Positions 1-8,449 are shown, counted from the first letter of the stretch. The stretch: DNA of 64,000 bases from Nissabacter sp. SGAir0207 (GCF_005491205.1 NZ_CP028036.1:186001-250000), one strand, 5' to 3'. Numbers and translations: made by a program. The notes: generated by a model not told the origin, from the letters alone.

Positions 1-1310
1 TCGAGGTAGCGGAAGGTGGCCGGGATCTGCAACACTTGCGCGCCCTGGGTGAAGTTAAAGCCCGGATGGAGGCGCATCTCCCGCAGTTCGTGCGGCGCGA
101 AGGGGCTGTCGATGCGCGTCGGCATCAGGGTGTACTCATACAGGTTGCTGGCCCCCGGCTCACGCGGGCATCGCATATAGACACCCTCGCCATCGGTGAT
201 GTTGAGGTGCCCGCCAAAGTAGCCGAACAGCGCATGGTCACGCAGCCGCGCATCCTGCTCAATCGCCGGGCGCAGCGGCTGGCCGGTCATGGTGGCCGGG
301 CGCGGCACGCCAAAAAACTCCAGCAAGGTGGCGGGGATGTCGATGGTCTGCGCCAGCGCCTGACGGCGCACCCCCTGCTGCGGGCAGCGCGGGTCGCGGA
401 TAAAGAAGGGCGTATGGGCGATTTCGTCATACACCGGCATGATATTTTTGCCCCACCACTGGTGCTCACCCAACAGGAAACCGTGGTCGGTGCAGACGAT
501 AAACAGCGTCTCTTCCCACAGCCCCAGCGCCTTGAGCTTGTCCACCACCCGGCCAAGGTAGTCATCACACTGCGTCACCAGCGCCTGATAGAACTTCCTC
601 ACCTTCTCTTCACTCACGCCGCCCGGCGCGTCGCAGTAGTAGGGCACCCAGCCATCAAACTCCTCCGGGGTGCAGCCATACTGCGCCAGATACGGCTCCG
701 CAACGAAGAACGGCTCATGGGGATCAAAGCACTCAATCTGCAAAAACCACTGGTCTTGCTGGTGGTTGGCCTCGAGGAAGGCCAGCCCGGCCCCGATAGT
801 GCGGTGCAGGCAGTGATCCGCCTGCGTCGGCATGGCGGCGCGGTTGATTTTGTCCTGCGCCATGCGGCCACGTCGGCGGCGGCGCGTCGCCTCATCCTCC
901 ATTCCCTGCCACTGGATGTCCGGCTGCGCCACCGCGCCCTGCCAGTGATCTCCCTCCTGCCCACGGATAAACTCAAAGGTGGAGTAGCGGGTATGGTAAG
1001 TGGCCCCGCCGTCACGCCAGTAGTGTTTATGGTCGGTCACCAGATGGGTGTGCACCCCGGCCTGCCGCAATGCCTGAATGGCGGAGAAGTCGAACGGCTC
1101 CAGCGGCCCCCAGCTACGGTGCAGGAAGTTGTAGCGCCCGGTGTGCAGCTCCCGGCGGGCTGGCATACAGGGCATACTGCCGACGTAAAAGTTGTCAAAT
1201 TGCACCGACTCCTGCGCCAACTGGCTGAAGCGCGGGGTGCGGGCATCCCCGCCATAGGGGGCGAGGTGCCGACGGGTCAGGGTATCAAACATCAACATCA
1301 CGGCTTTCAT
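1..1310 (-). CDS. Sulfatase family hydrolase, C-terminus cut by window edge
   Basis: The reading frame starts at ATG 1310 and runs off the left edge, so about 436 residues are visible. It belongs to the formylglycine-dependent sulfatases. The N-terminus (MKAVMLMFDTLTRRHLAPYG) carries the first metal-binding Asp, and about 40 residues later the core motif CMPAR (C-x-P-x-R) gives the Cys that is converted to formylglycine. A second metal segment, CTDHGFLLGEH, lies further on. There is no signal peptide, so a cytoplasmic enzyme is inferred. The start codon overlaps the stop of the upstream PTS gene as ATGA (1307-1310), implying translational coupling. The likely role is removing sulfate from a sugar after PTS uptake. 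The exact substrate cannot be read from the sequence. A phosphonate monoester hydrolase is an alternative, since those enzymes share this fold. Confidence 0.9.
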   Translation of the reverse strand, partial: MKAVMLMFDTLTRRHLAPYGGDARTPRFSQLAQESVQFDNFYVGSMPCMPARRELHTGRYNFLHRSWGPLEPFDFSAIQALRQAGVHTHLVTDHKHYWRDGGATYHTRYSTFEFIRGQEGDHWQGAVAQPDIQWQGMEDEATRRRRRGRMAQDKINRAAMPTQADHCLHRTIGAGLAFLEANHQQDQWFLQIECFDPHEPFFVAEPYLAQYGCTPEEFDGWVPYYCDAPGGVSEEKVRKFYQALVTQCDDYLGRVVDKLKALGLWEETLFIVCTDHGFLLGEHQWWGKNIMPVYDEIAHTPFFIRDPRCPQQGVRRQALAQTIDIPATLLEFFGVPRPATMTGQPLRPAIEQDARLRDHALFGYFGGHLNITDGEGVYMRCPREPGASNLYEYTLMPTRIDSPFAPHELREMRLHPGFNFTQGAQVLQIPATFRYL

Positions 1311-2848
1311 GGGTGTGCCTCCAGCCACTCTTCCACTTCGTTTTTAATCAGGGTCACGTGCGGGCCAAACACCACCTGCACGCCGGTGCCGCGAACCAGC
1401 GTGGCCCGGCTGCCGTGGGCGCTGAGCGCCGCTGCATCGACCTGTTGCGGCTCTTTAACCGTGACGCGCAACCGGGTGGCGCAGCAATCCAGCGCCAGAA
1501 TATTGCCCGGCCCGCCGAGGGCAGCAACGATCGCCGGCGCGCGGGCGCCAGCGTCTGCCAGCCTCTCTGGCGCTTCGCCCTCTGGCTCGCGGCCCGGCGT
1601 CTTCAGGTTGCGCCAGCCAATCAGCAGCCGGAAGGCGGTGTAGTAGAGGCAGAACATCACCGCCCCCAGTGGCAGCATCAGCACCCAGTTGGTTTTGGCG
1701 TTGCCCTGCAATACGCCGAACAGCAGAAAATCGATCAGCCCGCCGGAGAAGGTCTGGCCGACGGTGATCGCCAGCATGTGCGTCAACATAAAGGCCACGC
1801 CGGTCAGCAGGATGTGCACGCCGTAGAGCAGCGGCGCGCAGAACATGAAGGCAAACTCCAGCGGCTCGGTGATGCCGGTGAAAAAGGAGGTCAGCGCCGC
1901 GGAGAACATCAGGCTGGCCACTTTTTTGCGCTGCTCCGGCCGGGCGGCGTGCACGATGGCCAGCGCCGCGCCGGGCAGGCCAAACATAAAGTCCGCGAAG
2001 CGCCCCGCCATAAAACGCGAGACGCCAATGGTGTACTGGGTGACGCTGGGGTCAGCCAGCTGCGCGAAGAAGATTTTCTGTGTGCCCTGCACCAGTTGGC
2101 CGTTCACCACCGCCTCGCCGCCGACGCTGGTCAGCCAGAAGGGCAGATAGAACAGGTGATGCAGGCCAAGGGGGATCAGGCACTTCAAAATCATGCCGTA
2201 GCACAGGGTGCCGAGGTAGCCGGTCTGCTCCACCAGCCCGCCAAGGTGGCGGATGCCTGCCTGAATCGGCGGCCAGAGCCAGAACAGCGCCATGCCCAGA
2301 AAGATGGCAAAAAAGGAGCTGACAATCGGCACCAGCCGCGACCCGCTAAAGAAGGCCAGCAGGCTGGGGAGCGCGGTCTTGCCGAAGCGTTTCTGTACCC
2401 AGGCGGCCAGCAGCCCACTCAGGATGCCGCCCATCACGCCGGTTTGCAGGGTGACTATCCCCATCGCCCGCACCTGCCCGGCCGCCGCCAGATTCTCCTC
2501 CGCCAGCGTGCCGGAGAGCAGCAGCAGGGCGTTGATCGCCTGATTCATGACGATAAAACAGAGCACCGCCGCCAGCCCGGCGGTGCCTTTATCATTGCGC
2601 GCCAGCCCAACCGCGATGCCCACCGCAAACAGCAGCGGCAGATGGTCAAAGACCACGCTGCCGCACAGCTTCATGACCGTAAAGGTGGCCTGAAGCATGC
2701 CGTGCGTCAGGATGGGATAGGTGGTCAGGGTCACCGGGTTGGTCAACACGCCCCCGATCCCCAGTAGCAGCCCGGCAGCGGGCAGTAGGGCGATCGGCAA
2801 CATAAAGGACTTCCCCAAATTTTGTGCGCCGGCAAACAGTGTGCTCAT
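1307..2848 (-). CDS. PTS glucose/maltose-type permease, EIICB
   Basis: A 513-residue phosphotransferase permease that imports and phosphorylates a sugar at the inner membrane. An EIIC membrane domain of about 10 segments fills residues 1-410, with the family signature GLHHLFYLPFWLTSVGGE. A proline/alanine/glutamate-rich linker leads to a C-terminal EIIB domain whose phosphorylated Cys is in the motif CCATRLRVTV. No EIIA domain or gene is present, so it should borrow glucose EIIA (Crr), as MalX-type permeases do. I chose ATG 2848 because CAGGAG sits 6-7 bases upstream; the frame extends 41 codons further but that part looks non-coding. It is the first gene of a two-gene operon with the sulfatase. 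Confidence 0.92.
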   Translation of the reverse strand: MSTLFAGAQNLGKSFMLPIALLPAAGLLLGIGGVLTNPVTLTTYPILTHGMLQATFTVMKLCGSVVFDHLPLLFAVGIAVGLARNDKGTAGLAAVLCFIVMNQAINALLLLSGTLAEENLAAAGQVRAMGIVTLQTGVMGGILSGLLAAWVQKRFGKTALPSLLAFFSGSRLVPIVSSFFAIFLGMALFWLWPPIQAGIRHLGGLVEQTGYLGTLCYGMILKCLIPLGLHHLFYLPFWLTSVGGEAVVNGQLVQGTQKIFFAQLADPSVTQYTIGVSRFMAGRFADFMFGLPGAALAIVHAARPEQRKKVASLMFSAALTSFFTGITEPLEFAFMFCAPLLYGVHILLTGVAFMLTHMLAITVGQTFSGGLIDFLLFGVLQGNAKTNWVLMLPLGAVMFCLYYTAFRLLIGWRNLKTPGREPEGEAPERLADAGARAPAIVAALGGPGNILALDCCATRLRVTVKEPQQVDAAALSAHGSRATLVRGTGVQVVFGPHVTLIKNEVEEWLEAHP

Positions 2849-2880
2849 AACGGCTCCTGTGATCATCGGATGAAGTTTAA

Positions 2881-2909
2881 ATTTCACTATGTAGTTTTTA
2901 TTGTGAAAT
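2881..2909. promoter_or_regulatory. Inverted repeat, candidate operator of the PTS-sulfatase operon
   Basis: ATTTCAC (2881-2887) is followed after 15 bases by its exact complement GTGAAAT (2903-2909). It lies 33-61 bases upstream of the PTS start codon, where a repressor would act. The regulator is unknown and none is encoded next to the operon. Confidence 0.4.
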
Positions 2910-3100
2910 CTATATTTCGATCGAATGCCAGCAAAGTCAAAAGCGGATGCAGGAAGGGTGAGCTGCATCACCTACTTTTTTTGTGGTTAACGGGTGGGGA
3001 AAAAGGCGGAGTAAGACAGAAGCCCAGCCAGGACAGCGACGGATTCGATGCTATTTTGATCGATTGCGCCCTAATCAGTGGATTCCTATCTAAAAATTAG

Positions 3101-3128
3101 TTGTACAACAATTTCTGATTTGTATAAT
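3101..3128 (+). promoter_or_regulatory. Promoter with overlapping MlrA/BluR-type operator
   Basis: TTGTAC (3101-3106) and TATAAT (3123-3128) form a near-consensus sigma70 promoter with a 16-base spacer. The same bases make the half-sites TTGTACA and TGTATAA separated by 13 bases. This resembles the MlrA recognition pattern TTGTACA-N12-TGTACAA known from enterobacteria. MerR-family proteins commonly bind across the promoter spacer. It lies 55 bases upstream of a YmgB-like gene; in E. coli the ymgB operon is controlled by the MerR-type repressor BluR. Confidence 0.5.
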
Positions 3129-3182
3129 TTCCCTTTGAACGAAAAGTCGCTTATTTACTAACCAGATTTTTGGGGCTTAAAG

Positions 3183-3437
3183 ATGCAACGGCAACAACGG
3201 ACGCCAGTCACAAAGCGTGAAATCACGCATTCTTTCCGGTCAAACGCTCCCGGCGTACCCACACAAGAAGAGAGCCTGGGACAGGTTGTGGCGGAGATAT
3301 TGCGTGCCGGTGAGGCCGTAACGCGTACATCCATCTGTACCAAATTGCTGGCAAAGCTGGATCAGACCCCTGGGGCCGACATGGAAAAGCACTATCACGC
3401 TTTGATTGCGTTGGTACTGGGTCGGGAAGAACGATAA
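3183..3437 (+). CDS. YmgB/AriR-like biofilm/acid-resistance connector
   Basis: An 84-residue soluble protein whose second half (LGQVVAEILRAGEAVTRTSI, then residues to about 80) matches the helical core of the YmgB/AriR family: an initial LGQ-V helix, a G-x-x-V-x-R/N turn, then a long helix ending in a LGREE tail. In E. coli, YcgZ, YmgA and AriR act through the Rcs phosphorelay on curli and capsule; the same role here is inferred. The ATG at 3183 follows the promoter at 3101-3128 and is preceded only by a weak GGGG ribosome site. A rho-independent terminator follows at 3452-3474, so it is monocistronic, and a second family member lies 220 bases downstream. Confidence 0.75.
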   Translation: MQRQQRTPVTKREITHSFRSNAPGVPTQEESLGQVVAEILRAGEAVTRTSICTKLLAKLDQTPGADMEKHYHALIALVLGREER

Positions 3438-3451
3438 ATAATTTGTATCAC

Positions 3452-3474
3452 GCTGGCTCCGGCCAGCTTTTTTT
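3452..3474 (+). terminator. Rho-independent terminator of the first YmgB-like gene
   Basis: GCTGGC-TCCG-GCCAGC hairpin followed by seven T residues, 15 bases after the stop codon. Confidence 0.85.
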
Positions 3475-3659
3475 CATCCGCGTTTTTGAAATTCCCAAGT
3501 CATGATGACCCATATCAGCGCCTCCTGATCCCGGCAGACATGGCGTCAGCCACTCTGCCCATAAGCCGCCTGCCATGCGGCTGTATCGCTTTGCGCCTTG
3601 CCGGGCGCCGCCATCCAGCCGCATGACAGGCATTTCTCATTAACAACACAGGAGAGGGT

Positions 3660-3962
3660 TTGAACAACGACGATAACGTAAATAATATGCACAAACTTTT
3701 GGGAGAGGCAGTGATGTCGCTCCTTGAAGACCAGGGTGCTGTAAACAACCACACCATACTGGAGAGGCTGACGCAGCTTGCCGAGGGCGAGTCTGATGAG
3801 GACGTCATCATGGCTTACTGGCAAGCCAGAAAGGCCTTTCGCCAGTCCGCGTCGTCAGCGGCGGCCCGTCAGGCTTTAGACGATGGCTTTGCTGACACCA
3901 ATATGGTCAGGCTTCACTCCCACCGGGTTAGATTGAAACAATCCTCGGGTGAGAAGGAGTAA
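3660..3962 (+). CDS. Second YmgB/AriR-like protein (TTG start)
   Basis: A 100-residue acidic protein, paralogous to the gene at 3183. The segment MHKLLGEAVMSLLEDQGAVN followed by HTILERLTQLAE reproduces the YmgB-family helix-turn-helix dimer core, and the tail (residues 60-100) is basic and probably disordered. The best start is TTG 3660, placed five bases after GGAGAGG. An internal ATG at 3687 would remove nine residues and has no ribosome site. The two non-identical paralogues in tandem resemble the ycgZ-ymgA-ariR arrangement. A role as a stress-dependent connector to biofilm control is inferred from the family only. Confidence 0.65.
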   Translation: MNNDDNVNNMHKLLGEAVMSLLEDQGAVNNHTILERLTQLAEGESDEDVIMAYWQARKAFRQSASSAAARQALDDGFADTNMVRLHSHRVRLKQSSGEKE

Positions 3963-3981
3963 CGCCCTGGCCCATTAAGCA

Positions 3982-4020
3982 AACCGGTGGCGCGCAGATG
4001 AAGGCTGCACGCCACCGGTT
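3982..4020. terminator. Hairpin between convergent genes
   Basis: An 11-base-pair stem, AACCGGTGGCG paired with CGCCACCGGTT around a 17-base loop, lies between the convergent YmgB-like and lipoprotein genes. The T-run is short, so termination strength is uncertain. Confidence 0.5.
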
Positions 4021-4041
4021 CTTACCCCCGTTTCCCCGGCG

Positions 4042-4275
4042 TCAGTTATCCAGTTCGCTCATGTTGCTGATCTGGTCACGGTTGATCTGCTCGGTGCGGC
4101 CCGTCTGTGCGTCGCGATAGGAGACCAGCCCGGTGTCATTATCAATCTCTGGTTTGCCATCAGTGACAATGGTTCTGCCGTCAGTGGTTTTGATGGCCTG
4201 ATTCGATGAACAGCCCGCCAACGCTGCCAGTGAGGCTGTTGCCAATACCAGAGCCATTATGGTTTTTTTCCGCAT
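4042..4275 (-). CDS. YgdI/YgdR-family small lipoprotein
   Basis: A 77-residue protein with a lipoprotein signal (MRKKTIMALVLATASLAALA) and lipobox LAGC; Cys21 is the predicted lipidated residue, with Ser at +2 favouring the outer membrane. The mature part (NQAIKTTDGRTIVTDGKPEI, then DTGLVSYRDAQTG) is the DUF903 fold found in YgdI and YgdR, a small beta-barrel of unknown function. ATG 4275 is chosen because GGAGTGAAG directly precedes it; the longer frame to 4407 lacks a ribosome site and would bury the signal peptide. Confidence 0.88.
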   Translation of the reverse strand: MRKKTIMALVLATASLAALAGCSSNQAIKTTDGRTIVTDGKPEIDNDTGLVSYRDAQTGRTEQINRDQISNMSELDN

Positions 4276-4707
4276 CTTCACTCCTTGGTCACGTCCGGAA
4301 ATATGCCGCCCTCCAAAAGAGGGATCTGTAACCCTTAAAACTATACCAAGCGGAATAGTTTTCCTCCCCAAGGCAGGGTTTTTATCAGAAAAAGTATGAG
4401 AAATCATGAATATGATTATTTTTCATAAGCTTATTATGATTTCAAGTTTCAGGAGAATGGATGACCACAATTAACGCAGGGTTATATTTTCCTGATGTAA
4501 ATAGTTAAGTGAAGTAAAGTTTTGGCCAGCCCACCACGTTTTCCGGCGATTTTTACATTACTAGAGAAAAAACCGCCGCAACTATAGAAATGACAGACTT
4601 ATTAACAGTTTGCCTGAGCCAGATCGCAGCTTTCCCTCCCAGATTGGCCCCCAGCATATATGCTTAAACTGTGACACCCGTCACCCCTGCTGTTTTCATC
4701 CACTTTG
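4276..4707. other. AT-rich intergenic region
   Basis: 432 AT-rich bases between the divergent lipoprotein and YoaK-like genes. A 15-codon ORF with a good AGGAG site (4461-4508) is the only coding-like signal, and it is too short to call. Otherwise I see nothing specific. Confidence 0.4.
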
Positions 4708-5457
4708 ATGCTATTGGTGAATAATGTGCTGATCAAAAAGAAGAAGACCCGATCCCACACAGAAGACCGCTACCTGGCGCTGATTTTGGCGACCACCGCG
4801 GGCATCCTGAATGCCATGGCGCTAGGCGCGTTCGGTTTTTTTCCCTCCCATATGACCGGTAATGCCTCCCAGATCTCTTCGGAGGTCTCCAGCTCTGACC
4901 TGAATGATCTGATCTTCCTCGCTGTCCTGATCGGCGCGTTTGTGCTTGGCTCCACCACTGCCCGTTTCTCGGTGATTGCCGGGCTGAAGAACAATATCCG
5001 CACCATTTTTTGCCTGATTATTTTGGCCGAAGGGGTGGCGCTGACCTTGATGTCGGTGTTTGAGACCTTCTCCTACTCGCCACGGCATAACCGCGAGATT
5101 CTGGTGCTGCTGGGGTTCCTGATGGGGCTGCATAACTCCACCTCCACCCAGCTCTCCAATGGCCGGGTGCGGTCAACCCACATCACCGGCACCCTGACCG
5201 ACGCGGGCATCGCGCTTGGCTCGTTCTTCTCGTCGTTTGTCACCGGCACGGCCTCCAGCGATCGCCATTTCCATCGCAAACAGCTCTATACCCACCTCAC
5301 CACGGTCTTCTCCTTCCTGACCGGCTGTATCGTCGGGCTGATGCTGTTCAAGGAGTATGGCTTCAACGCGATGATTGGGCTGGGCATCTTTTTGATTATG
5401 GTTTCGCTGGTGTCGGTGGCCGCCACCCTGCGGATGGCACGCAAAGCCTTTTACTGA
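4708..5457 (+). CDS. YoaK/DUF1275 family membrane protein
   Basis: A 249-residue inner-membrane protein with about six hydrophobic segments. DUF1275 hallmarks are visible: the early glycine-rich helix (ALILATTAGILNAMALGAFG), then HMTGN, and the later LLGFLMGLHNSTS and HITGTLTD motifs that form the internal repeat of the family. No reaction is known for these proteins. ATG 4708 is preferred over the adjacent TTG 4705; neither has a good ribosome site. It is a single gene ended by a strong bidirectional terminator. Confidence 0.85.
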   Translation: MLLVNNVLIKKKKTRSHTEDRYLALILATTAGILNAMALGAFGFFPSHMTGNASQISSEVSSSDLNDLIFLAVLIGAFVLGSTTARFSVIAGLKNNIRTIFCLIILAEGVALTLMSVFETFSYSPRHNREILVLLGFLMGLHNSTSTQLSNGRVRSTHITGTLTDAGIALGSFFSSFVTGTASSDRHFHRKQLYTHLTTVFSFLTGCIVGLMLFKEYGFNAMIGLGIFLIMVSLVSVAATLRMARKAFY

Positions 5458-5472
5458 ACGCCATGCGGGCAT

Positions 5473-5505
5473 AAAAAAGCCGGTAACGTGAGTTACCGGC
5501 TTTTT
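5473..5505. terminator. Bidirectional terminator
   Basis: A-run, GCCGGTAAC-GTGA-GTTACCGGC stem and T-run lie between the convergent YoaK-like and acyltransferase genes. The A and T tracts let it work on both strands. Confidence 0.9.
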
Positions 5506-5516
5506 AGTGGGCTGGC

Positions 5517-6605
5517 TCAGGCCGCCACTTGTCGCGGCGGGCGGGAGGCGGTGTTTACCTCGCTCAAGCCAAACAGGAGACGCAGGAGTTTATAGCGCGT
5601 CATCTGGTAACCCAGCGCCACACTCAACAGGCAGGTTGAGGGAATAACAAACAGCATAAAGTAGTAGGGATTATGCGAGCCTCCCACGGTCATCCACATC
5701 CATGCCAGCAATAACAGCACCGGCAGATGCACCAGATAGAAAGGCAGGGCGATGCTGGTCAAAAAGGTGACGCCAGCGGAGGCATTCATCTTCAGGTTTT
5801 TAAATACGAAGAAGATGCCCAGACAGATTAACAGCGCGCACAATCCCTTTGAAAATTTGCTGACCAAGGCCAGCCCGGCAATATCTGCCTTGAACAGCAG
5901 ATACCACAGGATATAAATTCCGGCGAACGCCACTGACCATCCCAGCGTAATACGCTTCTCCAGATAATAGAGCACCATGCCGATGAAATAGAAGGGCAGG
6001 TAATTAACCATCTGGTTAATTTGCAATAGCGAGAATATCTCATGGCTCCGCTGGAGGGGCGCGGTCAGCGAGTTAAACGCCATGCAGCCATACACCAGAC
6101 AGGCCATCGCGGGCAGCAGCAGCAACCACGGCAGCGCATTGAGGCGGCGCGCCACGGCGGCAATCGCGTTGCTAAGCGTAACCGGGGCCAGCATCACCAG
6201 CAGGCTAATCATCGACAGCGTCACCAGGAACCAAAGGTGCTTATAGCTGAGGTAGTCCGCCCAGTCGCGGTCGGCAAACAGCGCTGACATCTCCAGAGAG
6301 ATGAGCGGCAAGATAATGGCGATGGAGGCCAGGGTGGGAACAATAATCCGTTTCACGCGGTTTTCCACAAAACGCCCCCGCCCTTTTTTCGTAATCACCA
6401 GCGCAGAGAAAAAGCCGGAGATCAGGAAAAAAAGCTCCATACGGAAATAGTGGGTGAAGTCGAGTGCCGCATCCAATTCACGGGCATATCCAAAGCTATA
6501 TTCAAATCCCCATGCGCCAGTCAATAACATTGAGGCATGGAATGTCGGGCCAAAAAACATAATGATAGATCTTAACAGGTCAAGGCCTATTAGGCGCTCT
6601 TTCAT
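5517..6605 (-). CDS. Acyltransferase 3 family membrane protein (OpgC-like)
   Basis: A 362-residue polytopic membrane protein with ten or so hydrophobic segments. The start (RLIGLDLLRSIIMFFGPTFH) carries the Arg-His pattern of the acyltransferase-3 family, and FFLISGFFSALV with the following basic loop (RVKRIIVPT) is the usual second signature. These enzymes transfer acyl or succinyl groups to periplasmic glycans, lipids or antibiotics; OpgC, which succinylates osmoregulated glucans, is a close architectural relative. The substrate cannot be inferred here. I use ATG 6605; a TTG four codons upstream is possible. The gene is monocistronic and lacks glucan genes beside it. Confidence 0.8.
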   Translation of the reverse strand: MKERLIGLDLLRSIIMFFGPTFHASMLLTGAWGFEYSFGYARELDAALDFTHYFRMELFFLISGFFSALVITKKGRGRFVENRVKRIIVPTLASIAIILPLISLEMSALFADRDWADYLSYKHLWFLVTLSMISLLVMLAPVTLSNAIAAVARRLNALPWLLLLPAMACLVYGCMAFNSLTAPLQRSHEIFSLLQINQMVNYLPFYFIGMVLYYLEKRITLGWSVAFAGIYILWYLLFKADIAGLALVSKFSKGLCALLICLGIFFVFKNLKMNASAGVTFLTSIALPFYLVHLPVLLLLAWMWMTVGGSHNPYYFMLFVIPSTCLLSVALGYQMTRYKLLRLLFGLSEVNTASRPPRQVAA

Positions 6606-6982
6606 CGCAATTACCAAATATTAATCAGGAGGTAATAATTATCTTATGACGAGTTTTTCATTGTCAATCATAAATTGGCAGCGGCCAAATTATGCTAGTT
6701 GCTGATTATTCCGTGATGAATTAATAGAAAAAGATAAATTAAGAGCAATCCTAAATAAACGCCGTTGCCAATTGAATTACACAATAAATCTATCGGAATT
6801 ATTGGAAAGTTTATCGTTGTTTTTAAAAATTTACCTATGCTTCGGCGGTTTAATAAACGATGGTACGAATAAGCGCCATCAGGGGGGCACACTGCGTTTT
6901 AGGATTAATGCCAGAGACGTGATGGCAATAAAAAAGCCGATAACCCAAGGGTTATCGGCTTTTATCCGCCAGTGGCCGGAGA
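6606..6982. other. AT-rich intergenic region with ddc terminator
   Basis: 377 bases of AT-rich DNA upstream of the acyltransferase. The only clear element is the terminator at 6930-6963. I see no supported ORF or RNA gene. Confidence 0.5.
6930..6963 (-). terminator. Terminator of the dat-ddc operon
   Basis: A-run, GCCGATAACC paired with GGTTATCGGC, then T-run; it lies 20 bases beyond the ddc stop and is symmetrical enough to act on both strands. Confidence 0.9.
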
Positions 6983-8449
6983 TTACGCCAGTTGTGCGGC
7001 GGTCTTCTCAACCAGTGCCAGCAGCACTTTGATGTCTTCCAGCGTCACGACCGGGTTCAGCAACGTCATTTTCAGGCAGGTAACGCCATCAAATTCTGTT
7101 ACGCCGACGTTGGCGCGGCCGGAGTCCAGCAGTGCGTCACCGATCTTCTGGTTGAACAGCGCCACGGCAGCATCGCCCTGCGCCGCCAGGTGCTCTGGAC
7201 GGAAGCGGAACAGCACGCTCGCCAGTTGCGGCTCCATCACCAGCTCGAGAGCCGGCTGCTCAGCCACATACTGCGCCACTTGCTGTGCCAGGGTGACACC
7301 GTGGTCGATGATCTCGGCATACTGCGTCTTGCCCAGTGCTTCCAGACCCATCCACAGTTTCAATGCATCGAAACGGCGGGTGGTTTGCAGCGATTTGGAG
7401 ACCAGATTCGGTACGCCCTGTGCTTCATCGAACTCAGAGTTCAGGTAAGCCGCCTGATAGCGCATCAGCTCGTAGTGGCGTGCCTCTTTCAGCAGGAACG
7501 CGCCGCAGCTGATGGTCTGGAAGAACTGCTTGTGGAAGTCCAGGGTAATGGAGTCCGCCAGCTCAAGGCCGTCCAGATAGTCACGGTACTTCTCGGACAT
7601 CAGCAGCGCGCCGCCCCAGGCCGCATCCACGTGCATCCAGATCTGGTGCTCAGCCGCCAGCGCCGCAATGGCGCGCAGCGGGTCAATGGCACCGGCGTCG
7701 GTGGTGCCGGCAGTGGCAACAATCGCCAGCACCTGCTCACCGTTGGCCTTGGCCTGCGCCAGTTTCTCTGCCAGATCGGTCACGTCCATGCGGGCGAAGC
7801 GATCGGTTTTCACTAGCGTGACGGACTGGTAACCCAGACCCAGCAGCGCCATGTTCTTCTGCACGGAGAAGTGGGCGTTCTCAGAACAGAACACCTTAAT
7901 CTTCCGCAGGTCGCCGATCAGACCATCCTGCTGGATGGAGTGACCCTGACGTGCGAAGAAGGCGTCACGCGCCAGCATTAGACCCATCAGGTTGCTCTGG
8001 GTGCCGCCGCTGGTGAACACGCCCGCATCGCCAGCCTGATAGCCAACCTGGCCGCGCAGCCACTCAATCAGCTTCATCTCAATGATGGTCGCAGAGGGGC
8101 TTTGGTCCCAGGAGTCCATGCTCTGGTTGGTGGCGTTGATCATCACCTCTGCCGCCTGGCTGATCACCAGACTCGGGCAGTGGAGGTGCGCCACGCACTG
8201 CGGGTGGTGTACCGACAGGCTGTCTTTCAGGAAGAACTCAATCGCGCGCTCAATGGCGGCCTGGTTGCCCAGGCCCTCCGCATTGAAGTCCAGCGCGATG
8301 CGCTCGCGCAGTTCCGCGACGCTCTTCCCTTGATACATCTCTGGCTGTTTCAGCCACTGCACCACCGCCTCGCTACTCTGGGCGATAGCCTGCTGGTATG
8401 CCTCAGTGCTTTGCGCGGAGGCCGCCAGAATCGGGTTTGACTTGGACAT
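6983..8449 (-). CDS. ddc: L-2,4-diaminobutyrate decarboxylase
   Basis: A 488-residue PLP-dependent group II decarboxylase that converts L-2,4-diaminobutyrate to 1,3-diaminopropane in the cytoplasm. The substrate/PLP segment GVFTSGGTQSNLMGLMLARD, the PLP Asp/Ala region (HVDAAWGGALL) and the lysine motif LDFHKQFFQT are all intact. Length and motifs match the Ddc proteins of Acinetobacter and enterobacteria. ATG 8449 follows an AAGAG-type ribosome site. It lies 18 bases after dat, so the two form an operon that makes 1,3-diaminopropane from aspartate semialdehyde. Confidence 0.95.
   Translation of the reverse strand: MSKSNPILAASAQSTEAYQQAIAQSSEAVVQWLKQPEMYQGKSVAELRERIALDFNAEGLGNQAAIERAIEFFLKDSLSVHHPQCVAHLHCPSLVISQAAEVMINATNQSMDSWDQSPSATIIEMKLIEWLRGQVGYQAGDAGVFTSGGTQSNLMGLMLARDAFFARQGHSIQQDGLIGDLRKIKVFCSENAHFSVQKNMALLGLGYQSVTLVKTDRFARMDVTDLAEKLAQAKANGEQVLAIVATAGTTDAGAIDPLRAIAALAAEHQIWMHVDAAWGGALLMSEKYRDYLDGLELADSITLDFHKQFFQTISCGAFLLKEARHYELMRYQAAYLNSEFDEAQGVPNLVSKSLQTTRRFDALKLWMGLEALGKTQYAEIIDHGVTLAQQVAQYVAEQPALELVMEPQLASVLFRFRPEHLAAQGDAAVALFNQKIGDALLDSGRANVGVTEFDGVTCLKMTLLNPVVTLEDIKVLLALVEKTAAQLA

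Larger units (their letters stand above)
2849..3182. other. AT-rich divergent intergenic region
   Basis: 334 bases between the divergent PTS and YmgB-like genes. It holds an inverted repeat (2881-2909) near the PTS start and a strong promoter with a MerR-type operator (3101-3128) facing the YmgB-like gene. I see no coding sequence in it. Confidence 0.6.

Noticed and set aside
36..1643. 535-codon plus-strand ORF
   Set aside because: It is antisense to the sulfatase and PTS genes, whose motifs are intact; it has no protein motif and is a GC-rich shadow frame.
1313..2767. 484-codon plus-strand ORF, rich in Gln, Arg and His
   Set aside because: Composition is that of the reverse frame of a membrane protein gene (the PTS permease).
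4461..4508. 15-codon ORF with a good AGGAG site
   Set aside because: Too short to distinguish from chance without conservation or expression data.
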